In this document: positions 55,392-64,000 of the stretch, in pieces | Layout: each line of letters begins with the position of its first letter | Numbering within the stretch: position 1 is the stretch's first letter | NCBI GenBank assembly: GCA_958510825.1 | Contig: OY294054.1 | Coordinates: 5,784,928-5,848,927, forward strand | DNA: 64,000 bases | DNA from: Brachypterus glaber | Taxonomy: Eukaryota; Arthropoda; Insecta; Coleoptera; Kateretidae | Direction: 5' to 3' | Notes under the pieces: generated by a model | Seen by the model: the letters and a program-made list of their open reading frames with translations, nothing else | The model's database searches: none | Told to the model about the DNA's origin: nothing | Made by a program: the position numbers and the translations under genes

Positions 55392-56910
55392 TGTGTGTGT
55401 GTGTCTGATTGTACCAGAAAAATTGTGACCATGTCAACTGGAGATAAAGACTTAAAATTTGGCACACAGGTTCCTTATAAGGAAAAATTCAAAGTTTTGG
55501 CTGCAATTTTGAAAAATAATTTTTTTGAAAAATAATTCTTTTTAATTTTTAGGTATTATTTAAAGTAAAAAAAAAAACAAACTTTTTTTTAACTATAGGG
55601 GAAAGTATTGTTTTGTTGGCATAAGTATTCTGATACTCAAATGGCTATACCCCAATAGCTCAAATGGCTATACCTCACTAGCTCAATTGGTATACATCCA
55701 AAGACTAGTAAAAGTTATCCTTCATCTTTGATACATCACTACCTTACCAAACACTAGAGGCTTTTAGATATCTGTCTCATACGTTTCCTTTCGCTTATGT
55801 GCCGGGTTTTATAAAAAATTCAATAAGCTTATTTTTTTTATTTGCTCATATCTAAAAATTTGGCAAACATTATAAAATTAATATTGTTTTGTAAGATTAA
55901 AAAAAAAATACTTGCAACATAGACTACCAATTTTTAAAGGACAAAGTTATAATTAGTTTAATAACTACTTGGAAAAAAATATACATATATTTAGATGTTA
56001 TTTATTTTTAAAGTAAATAAGTATGTTCAAACGGACCGTTTAACGGTACTGTAAAAGATTATATAATTTATTCAAATAGGCTTTTTTTTTGTACACATTT
56101 TATTTTTTTATATTTTTTTAAATTAAACTTCGTGCTCGTGCAAAAAGTCCATTTTTTCCAGTTTTTTTTCCTTTTTACCCTTGAATGTTTTTTGTTTAAG
56201 CTACCTACTTTTTCAAAATGTATTTTAAATTAAGGTGGCTCATATTTGCTGCAAATAACTTATATTCTTGTTAAGCATGGTAAATAAACGTTCTATAAGC
56301 CATAAGAATAATAACTATTATCAAAAAAGTTTTTGTTTTTAAGCAAATAAAAAGTTAATTGGATTTTACATAATACAAAATTTAATTAGAGTTGTAAGCA
56401 CTTTACTCAAAATGTGTATATCTTTTAAATATTTAGATTTAAAAGGCAAGGTACCTTCTCTAGAATGTCAATTACCATCCAGACATAATAATAATAATCT
56501 TTTTCTATTTTGCAACTCTTATAAGCTCATAATCACACGCATTTTGCGTGTTCTTATATGCCCATAAGAGGTCTGTATTTTTCTTTTGGGTTGCCAACAG
56601 ACAAAAGCCTATCGCTTGACGTTTTCCGTGCAAATGTCAACGTCGCTTTAAAGTATAATTTTCTACAAAATTTTGTGTTTAGGTTATTTTTACCGTGTTA
56701 AAAAAATTATTGTGGCTTGGTTACTTGCAGTGAAAAAGAAAAGACATGACTATAAAATGTATCACAATGTCATTTGTTCTTAGAGTTTTAAAAATGGCGA
56801 AAACTGTAATGCCAACCCGAAACAAAAATCTCTAAATCAGTCATCAATTTAAATGTAAGTTTTTTAAAATTTTAGAGCAAAATAGAAAAAATTGTATAAA
56901 GTACTCATTT
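55392..56910. other. No gene recognised
   Basis: Includes a short duplicated phrase at 55640-55700 (ctcaaatggctatacc-type). Bases 56510-56680 are less AT-rich, with a small inverted repeat cacacgcattttgcgtgttc. No exon is supported. Confidence 0.35.
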
Positions 56911-56997
56911 CATAACACGTTTTTAGCGCACTAGTACTTTAGAAAACTCGCCGCAAGCGGCACGTTTTCTAAACGTGTGCTAAAAACGTATGTTATG
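56911..56997. mobile_element. 87-bp palindromic MITE
   Basis: cataacacgtttttagcgca mirrors tgtgctaaaaacgtatgtta. The centre gccgcaagcggc is itself a hairpin. Confidence 0.8.
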
Positions 56998-57469
56998 AAC
57001 CCGGGTCGGATCAGAAGAGGCTGACGGGAGGAACGTATTCCGCGATCTACGCATGCGCTTGGTTCTGTGCTGGTTTGTTTTTTTTAATGGATAGCGTTGG
57101 TTAACGTTAACGCTGGTTTACATTGGTTTTTTGGTTGCTTTGGTGTGTTTTTTTTTAATAGGGGTCGTTGCACAGTAGTTTTTTCGGGACCAAAGTTGGA
57201 CATTTGGAAAAAAACGTTTTTTTTTTTAATTTTGGTATAAACTATACACCATTGCATGCTAAAAGATTGGGCTATAAGGTGTAAATATTTTTGCATAAAT
57301 AATTTTTTTTGGTAGTAACAGTAAACTTCAACTTTTGAACTTTTACGGTTTTCGCAAAAAGAGGAGCCCAATGTTTCAAGTAGTATAACTTTTTATCAAA
57401 TGAATTCAAACAAATGTTAAAAAAAATATATATACACTGAAAAAAAAGTATTTTAATATTAAAATCGAA

Positions 57470-58340
57470 TCAAATCAAATTCATTTATTTTAAATTTACA
57501 ATTTTTACAATTTATATTGATTACAATTTTATGACTAGCCTAAACCTATGGTTTGTGTGCGAATCTTATTAATAATATTTAATTTTTTACTAGTATAATA
57601 TTAAGGTATTTGAGTATATTTCGAAGGGTGCGCGGAAGAGAGACCGAGAGAGTGTAAGAGAGATAAAGAGACCGAGAGGGCTGAGAGAGAGAGAGAGCGA
57701 GAGGAGGATTTTTTTAACATAAATGTAAAGGCAGCAAAAAAAAAAGGGAAAAGATTTATAATAGTTTTTTAAATCAATTTTATTGGCAATATTTAAACTA
57801 CAAAGGTAAAAACACCTTCAAGAGTTGCTGAATTTCTTATAACATATTTTTTAAACTCTTTATTTCTTTTTATATCGTTCTTGATATTTTTTAAATCATT
57901 TAGAATTAAATTGTATAGTTTCGGTGCGTAAAAGAATAAAGATTTTTGAGTACCTGTGCGGTATAGAGAGATGATTTTTATTATTTTTCTTTAATTTATG
58001 GTGTTCTAAAACTTTTAGATTATCAATGTTTTTATTAGTCCAAATTAATGTGTGTAAAATAAATAATTGTCTAACAGAAAGTAGGTTTAACTCCTTAAAT
58101 AAAATCAGTAGAAAAGCTTCGCTTTTTTTTGAATAATATTTTAATCAAAGTTTTTTGGATTATTTCCAGACCGGTTAATGCATTACTTAACATAGCACCC
58201 CAGACGCATATGCAATATCGTATTATGGATTCAGCCAAGGAATAGTACACCATATATAGAAGCTTACGAGATAAAATGGACCTTAACTGGTAGAATTTGT
58301 AAACCAGCCTTCTTAGTCTTGCACTTATGTAATCAGCGTG
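57470..58340 (-). pseudogene. LINE H, C-terminal RT remnant
   Basis: Minus strand: LLYMVYYSLAESIIRYCICV, WGAMLSNALTGLEIIQKTLI, then FFYAPKLYNLILNDLKN and RNSATLEGVFTFVV with several stops and shifts. This is the post-RT segment of a LINE. The 3' side is atcaaatcaaattcatttat. Confidence 0.7.
57628..57710 (+). repeat. Purine-rich (GA)n tract
   Basis: Imperfect gagaga/gaccgaga repeats, about 80 bp, nearly all purine on the plus strand. Confidence 0.85.
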
Positions 58341-58653
58341 TTACGTCCTACTTCGTCCTACTTTGAAAGTTATTATTAATAAACCATAGTAATGTACTTC
58401 TAATTTTTTTAAATAATGTGGTAATTATGATATATTAATAATAATTTAGGTAATATTAATAATCTAAAACTGGTTTATACTTTATTAATAGGTAAATAAT
58501 ACCCCTTGTAACTATTAAAGGGATTAAACATTTAATGGTGATTATTAGGATTACGATGAATGATTGGTTGGATTAAAAAAATAGTTTAGGTACCTATATA
58601 AATAAAAAGAATTATTTATTATTATCATTATCAAAAAAGTTACTAGCTATAGA

Positions 58654-60303
58654 GTGATAAAGTTTATTATGGAGGAAATTAGAGTTGGAAGAAAATTATT
58701 ATGTGCTATTTTATTCACATCTTCGCCTAAAAACAGTTTAGTTGTATCTAGTTTTATAAAACATAAATTTAAATTAAATGACTATGCTTTTAATATGGTT
58801 AAAGAAGATATTAAAAAAAAACGTTTTATCCTCAGTTTATGTCCAAGTGGAGAAGTATTAGTTATATAAGAGAAAAGTTTAAAAGTAAATATGCCGAATG
58901 GATAAAAGAAGATTATGTTCTATATTTTAGAAAAAAAGAAAATTCTACTGAAGCACATACTTCAACATCAGAAGAAAGTAAATCTCGAAGATTTTCTAGT
59001 TATGAGCGATTATCAGAACGTTCAAAAAGGCGCAGAATATTGAGTAATAGGCAGTCTATGTGCAAAGAAGAACTTGAAGATACATTGAGAGCTGAATTTC
59101 GGTCAAATAAGCAAAAAATTATATCAGACATCATAGAAGAATTATCCGGTGCAAGTGAAACAAAATTTAAAAAAATTAAAGATACTCAAAAATGATCAAG
59201 AGAGCACTAATAATATTTTGCCTGAAGAAGCTTTGGCGCTATGAAGTACAAATAAACATGTAAACGACTTTTGGACACTCCACATTTATCAGAAATTAAA
59301 ACGTCTCTGACAGAAATGGGGTTGTGATGGTGCATCAGGTCAAAGTAATTATAAATAAAAATTATCGGATCCCAATATTAAAGATGGAAGTATATTGATG
59401 ACATCTTTAATACCTATACAACTAAAAGACGGGGATACTATTATTTGGAATAATAAACATGCATCATCTACAAAATATTGCCGACCAATTTCATTTTCGT
59501 TTGTAAAGGAGACTCCAGAAGAAACTAAAAAAATAGAGGATAATATCAATAATCAAATTAGTCAAAAAAGCACCTGCTACTGAAACAAAAAAAAATAATA
59601 TAAATCATAAATTATTATTTACCATGGTAGATGGTAAAGTATGTAATAATACTTTGAAAAACACTTCCTCTGCAACGTGTTACATATGTCATTGCAAACC
59701 GTCACATATGAATAATTTGAACTTGTTTAAAAATATTACTTCAGATAAGGACAGTTACAAGTTCGGCTTGTCTCCTTTACACTGCCTTATTAGAACTTTT
59801 GAATGCTTAGTTCATTTAAGTTATAAAGTAATAAATAGAAAACGAGAAATTCAAAATAAATTTAAAACAAAAATGGGGCTTCTCGTAGATATCCCGAAAC
59901 AGGGTGCTGGCACCAGTAATTATGGTAATACTGCTAGAAGATTTTTCAAAAATCCTAAGCTGTCAGCTGAAATATCTGGAGTTAATGAAAATCTTATTAA
60001 AAGCTTTAACAAGTTGCCAAAAGATTAATATTAAATGTTTTAAAAAGTATTGCTTGGAAACATCAAAAGAATTTGTAAGACTATACAAGTGGTATGCTTT
60101 GCCAGTCACATAAGTTATTAATACACAGTAGTGAAACCATAGAACACTTTGGACAATTAGTTGAGGATGCCCAAGAATCAAGGAACAAAGATTTTAAGAA
60201 GTTTAGGGAAAACCATACCAGAAAATATTCTAGAAAATTAACGAATGAGGATTTGGTTCATAAACTCTTAATATCATCTGACCCTTATATATCTAGTTTA
60301 TGA
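58654..60303 (+). pseudogene. RAG1/Transib-like transposase-type gene, decayed
   Basis: Successive frames: EEIRVGRKLLCAILFTSSPK, SKWRSISYIREKFKSKYAEW, a Ser/Arg/Glu-rich helix, WGCDGASGQSNYK (then stop TAA at 59356), LIPIQLKDGDTIIWNNKHAS, CYICHCKPSHMNNL (CX2C), FGLSPLHCLIRTFECLVHLS, MGLLVDIPKQGAGTSNYGNT, ARRFFKNPKLSAEISGVNEN, SSETIEHFGQLVEDAQESRN, KDFKKFRENHTRKYSR. The order CDG ... CX2C ... LHC ... ESxNKxFxxFR parallels the RAG1/Transib catalytic core (D at 59326-59328, E in QESRNK). I do not see the middle Asp, so activity and superfamily remain inferred. Frameshifts near 58865, 59570 and 60030 and the stop make it non-functional. Confidence 0.6.
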
Positions 60304-60614
60304 AATAACCATAATAAAAAGGGTGTTGAATTATCAGACGATGTAAATTACTAATTAAATAACGAACGTCACTGACTAATGCTTTTTTATTTATAAAATG
60401 AAAAAAAAAATGTGATTATTAGTTAAAAGATATTTTAATTGGATTATTAGGATTAGGACTGGATTATTAGTGAAGTTGTAACTGTTAAAAATTATTAAAT
60501 CCTTTGGACGTATGCTAATGAGTTTTTTATTTTGTTATTTATAAAACCTAACAACTCTACCCCTTTTCATAATAAAAACTACTTATTTTAATGGAATTTA
60601 AATCTAAAATATCT

Positions 60615-60970
60615 ATTTTTTTTAAGTTGTAGTACATTTTTAACCTTACAACGAACCCCACTGGAAATATTTTTTTAATTTGACTTAAGTTATTTAATCT
60701 ATAGCTATATGGAATGATTTTGTAAAATTTTCTTGAAAAAATCTTGCGGTATAAAAAAGTTATGGGTTGTTGATTATTTTTTGTCTAAAAAATACAGGTT
60801 TTGTTAAATTTACAAGCTTATAACGGACGGCACTGAAAATATTATTTTAATTTAAATTAGGTAATTTAATCTATAACTATTTAAGATACTGTAGTAAAAT
60901 TTTCACGAAGATATCTATCGTGACAAAAAAGTTATGGGCCCGTGACCACTTTTTGATCCAAACGAACTAC
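60615..60970 (+). repeat. Two tandem units of about 165 bp
   Basis: Both units contain ttaagttatttaatctatagc or taggtaatttaatctataac, gtaaaattttc and aaaaaagttatggg. Matching order through each unit shows a tandem duplication. Confidence 0.7.
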
Positions 60971-61048
60971 TGTGCGTTGGTTTACTTTCATATGTTGATT
61001 TCTGCTAGCGCATACGCAGATAGCGGAATACGTTCCTCCCGTTAGCTC

Positions 61049-61670
61049 TACGTGTAGGATCGAAGTAGCCACTACCGGTGGAATGCAAAAATTGGAATTT
61101 TAAAAAAGTAAATAGAAACTTGTTAGATTAAATAATCACAATATAAGATTAAATAATCACAACAACACCGGTTTTTAAGGATTATATTCATCAAAAACAG
61201 TTCGCACAAAGATAAAAAAATACACAATCACGTTCACCATCCAACAACTGTCCCACCGGGGATTACTCGTGCTCTATGCTTCTCAGGCCGGCGACAGGGT
61301 CCTTACACACTTTAAACCCAAAATCAAAATTCCTGAATCATTTTTAGGTAGAGCCGCTTTTATTCACCTGACGACTGGATTTAAATATAAAATACACAAA
61401 GTTCTCGGATGGGATTATTTTTGGACTGCAAAAAAAAAATGACTACAAAATTTTTTGTGTAATTTTATTTTACCTTTTATGAGGTTTTTAAATTTTTCTT
61501 TTATTGTAAATATTAAAAAAATACGACCAAAAAAAAAAATTAACCCCCCTTTTAGCCCCTTCCTCCCAACCGATTTTGCTCAAAGATGAAATTGTCAAAG
61601 ATAATATAAAAATACATCTGCATACCAAATTTCAGGTCGCTATCTTAAAGCGTTCTTAAGTTATCGTAAA
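61049..61670 (+). other. Dispersed repeat pieces; family Y at the right
   Basis: Bases 61055-61110 (ggatcgaagtagcc ... gcaaaaattggaatttta) repeat the sequence at 2752. Bases 61120-61170 contain a short direct duplication (agattaaataatcaca). Bases 61190-61330 look unique and less AT-rich, but no exon is supported. Bases 61550-61670 are family Y, ending ttaagttatcgtaaa. Confidence 0.45.
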
Positions 61671-63367
61671 TACCCTATGAAAAATGACCAATAGAAATCA
61701 AATACAAACCAATAGAAATTTGTATTGGTTTTTATTGGTCTCTATTGGTTTTATTGGTCTTTATTGGTATTAAAATTAAACTCTATTGGTTTATATTGGT
61801 CTGTGTTGGAAAAAATTTTTACTGGTTATTACCAATACAAAACGTATTGGTCTGTATTGGTTCTTTTCCAAAATATATGTTATTTTATTGGTATGTATTG
61901 GTTTAAATTGGATATTATATTTATTGGTAAATACCAATACAAAACTTATTGGTCCGTATTGGTTTATTTAAATATTTTTTTTAATATATATTGGTATCTA
62001 ATGGTTTATATTGGACTTTATATTTATTGGTAAGTACCAATACAAAAACCTTATTTTTGTATTGGTTTGTATTGGTTTATATTTGACCAAATATCGATAT
62101 TATATTTATTGGTAAATTCCAATACAAAAACTTATTGGTCTGTATTGGTCTTTTTTAAATATTTTTTTTTATATTGGTATCTAATGGTTTATATTGGATA
62201 TTATATTTATTGGTAAATACCAGTACAAAAACCTTCTTTTTTGTATTGGTTTATATTTGACGAAATATCGATATTATATTTATTGGTAAATACCAATACA
62301 AAAACTTATTGGTCTGTATTGGTCTTTTTCAAATATTTTTTTTATATTGGTATCTAATGGTTTATATTGGATATTATATTTATTGGTAAATACCAGTACA
62401 AAAACCTTCTTTTTTGTATTGGTTCATATTTGTCGAAATATCTATATTATATTTATTGGCACATACCAATACAAACACTTATTGGTCTGTACAGACCAAT
62501 ACGTATTGGTCTTTTTCAAATATTTTTTTTTATATTATAATATTAATACCAATTGGTATCTAATGGTTTGTATTGGATATTATATTTATTGGTAAATACC
62601 AATAAAAAAAACTTTTTTTTTTCTATTGGTTTGTATTGTTTTATATTTGATATTATATTTATTGGTAAGTACCAATAAAAAAAAATATTTTTTCTATTGG
62701 TTTATATTTTATATTATATTTATTGGCAAATACCAATATAAAAACTTTTAATATTATTTATGTTTGAAACTGCCCCTTGTCTGGGTTGAATCTGCCTCGC
62801 TCTGGGGCTGATTCAGCCATTTTGCAGCCTGTGATTTAAACAGCAAAAAAAAATATTAAATATTTATTTTATAAAATTTTTAACTACAGCTATTTATAGA
62901 CAAAGGTTTGAAGTTTACGACAATGGAAAAATTATTTTGAAATATTTATATTTTACAAAGATATAAATTTTTTGGCAAAAAGCTTTTTGGCTTTGGCACT
63001 AGTCGTTGAACCTTCCCCTACAATTTTTTATTGCAATAAGATACATTTTATGCCTCTCTATTGGTCTGTATTGGTCTCTATCGGTTATTTTATTGGAAAG
63101 CCCATTATAAACCAATAGAAAACGACTTACACAAGATTGTATTGGTAATTTCCAATAATACGTTTTTCGAGTCTCTATTGGTTTTTTTTCGGTTTGTATT
63201 CGGTTATTGTACTGGTCTATATTGGAGTTTACCAATAGAAACCGACTTACGTAAGTCGTTTTCTATTGGTCTGTATTGGTATATACCAGTTCAATAACCG
63301 AGTACAAACCTCAAAAAAACCAATAGAAAATTTCTTCTGTTCTTTATTGGTCATTTTTCATAGGGTA
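61671..63367. mobile_element. Foldback element filled with TTGGT/ACCAA satellite
   Basis: The left end taccctatgaaaaatgacca and the right end tggtcatttttcatagggta are perfect inverted repeats. The interior has about seven units of 110-130 bp (tattggtctgtattggtctt, tatctaatggtttatattgg, tttattggtaaataccaata), each with small hairpins. It interrupts family Y exactly between ttatcgta and acagacagacc. Bases 62760-63050 inside it are non-repetitive. Plus-strand open frames (Ile/Tyr/Gly/Leu-rich) are repeat by-products. Confidence 0.85.
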
Positions 63368-63547
63368 CATACAGACAGACCGACAGACAAAAATATTTTT
63401 TTTGCTTATTTTGATTTTTCTCGACGTTTCAGTAAAAAATAAGATGATTTAAGCAAAAACAATTTTTTTTCTCTCACAATACTTTCTTTTATGAGAAAGT
63501 AATATTGTGTTTTTTTTTTAATTATTCGTTTTTTTAAAAAAGAAACA
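63368..63547. other. End of family Y and a hairpin
   Basis: Starts catacagacagaccgacagac (the family Y tail). At 63475-63509, cacaatactttctttt and its mirror gagaaagtaatattgtg form a hairpin. Confidence 0.5.
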
Positions 63548-63691
63548 ATTTTCAAAAAAAGACCCTGTCACCCGCCCCTCACCGTAGTTGGTTCACGCTT
63601 CCAACAAAGCATACGGTAGATTTTCAAAAAAAGACCCTGTCACCCGCCCCTCACCGTAGTTGGTTCACGCTTCCAACAAAGCATACGGTAG
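63548..63691 (+). repeat. Perfect 72-bp tandem duplication
   Basis: Bases 63548-63619 and 63620-63691 appear identical (gaccctgtcacccgcccctc ... aacaaagcatacggtag). Locally GC-richer than the surroundings. Confidence 0.95.
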
Positions 63692-63752
63692 ATTTCATCA
63701 TGTTCATTCTTGAGGTAAAAGTTCTTTGGTATTTGTGTTGTATGAAAAAATA

Positions 63753-64000
63753 AACTGCCCAGTAAAAGAGCTTTTCCATTTTACACATCCGTGCGTAAAA
63801 TGGATTTTTCATTATTAGATTTAATTTTAGCAACCTTAAAAATATAGCAATTTTCACGAAAACTACCCCACCTCTTAGAGGGTGGAGTAAGATTTTTTTA
63901 TTATCAGATTCACTTTCACCAACCTGAAAAACTCCAATATACCAATGTTCACGAAAACTACCCCTCGCCCCTTTGGGGGCGAAGTTAGAATTTTTTTATA
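63753..64000 (+). repeat. Satellite B segment with worn CACTGCCCAG terminus
   Basis: Starts aactgcccagtaaaagagct, then cacatccgtgcgtaaaatgg and about two 98-bp units (ccaatataccaatgttcacg). Runs off the window. Confidence 0.8.

Larger units (their letters stand above)
57022..61048. mobile_element. 4-kb inverted-repeat pair around a LINE fragment and a RAG1/Transib-like gene
   Basis: Left gacgggaggaacgtattccg, then cgatctacgcatgcgc; right gcgcatacgcagatagcgga, then atacgttcctcccgtta. About 37 bp of inverted similarity. The MITE cassette (ggttaacgttaacgctggtt) lies at 57090-57175, just inside the left end. The pair may mark one compound transposon or two unrelated insertions of the same MITE family; the flanking bases (ggc / gct) do not decide. 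Confidence 0.55.

Noticed and set aside
61725..62595. Hydrophobic Tyr/Leu/Ile/Gly-rich open frames that look like membrane proteins
   Set aside because: Translations of the TTGGT satellite; no start context and the same phrase repeats.

Overview
The window looks like a gene-poor, very AT-rich piece of an insect nuclear genome. The evidence is two host genes with animal-type exon/intron structure, several families of non-LTR retrotransposon, Tc1-type and RAG1/Transib-like transposase remnants, many foldback MITEs, tRNA-derived SINEs and two 200-base N gaps of the kind used as scaffold placeholders. A beetle or related insect is my guess; the sequence does not fix the order. Nothing looks bacterial, and there are no operons or CRISPR arrays.

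Only two host loci are recognised with confidence. (1) On the minus strand at 8.2-9.15 kb lie the first coding exons of the exocyst subunit Sec6/EXOC3: a 10-nt start exon plus two exons, 154 codons in total. The rest of the gene must lie left of the window or be missing from it. (2) On the plus strand at 26.7-27.2 kb lies the first coding exon of a cap'n'collar/NFE2L1-type transcription factor (long, ER-anchored CncC-like form). Its N-terminal homology box 1 is followed by a splice donor, and the later exons lie right of the window. The two genes are divergent, about 17.5 kb apart. A third, weak candidate (minus strand, 35.3-36.1 kb) has two splice-donor-like sites around an assembly gap.

Layout. 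0-6 kb: a 99-bp satellite, a SINE, a 1.15-kb perfect (ACAG)n tract, a foldback element, gap 1 and an inverted LINE. 5.9-8.1 kb: a TTAA-flanked piggyBac-type foldback MITE and a 1.1-kb TA-flanked foldback. 8.2-12.8 kb: Sec6 exons with MITEs in and around the promoter. 12.8-23.6 kb: LINE remnants, including one nearly full-length ORF1+ORF2 LINE (21.3 to 14.3 kb, minus strand) interrupted by a complete Tc1 element and a TA-flanked element. 23.6-35 kb: the cnc exon among long foldbacks, several with clear target duplications (TA, TTAA, 8 bp, TTA). 36-50 kb: 98-bp and 99-bp tandem arrays, some bounded by TA-flanked CACTGCCCAG termini. 50-56 kb: a palindrome with a hammerhead ribozyme at its apex and the 5' part of a LINE. 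57-61 kb: a 4-kb inverted-repeat pair around a decayed RAG1/Transib-like gene. 61.7-63.4 kb: a foldback filled with TTGGT-type satellite.

The most notable observations are: a complete minimal hammerhead ribozyme (minus strand, 51452-51496), with related decayed cores at 27.7 kb and in a Sec6 intron; MITEs with different termini that share one central cassette; satellite arrays carrying MITE-like ends; and nested insertions whose empty sites can be read within the window, which verifies several target duplications.

All family assignments are by eye from protein and DNA motifs; no database search was run.
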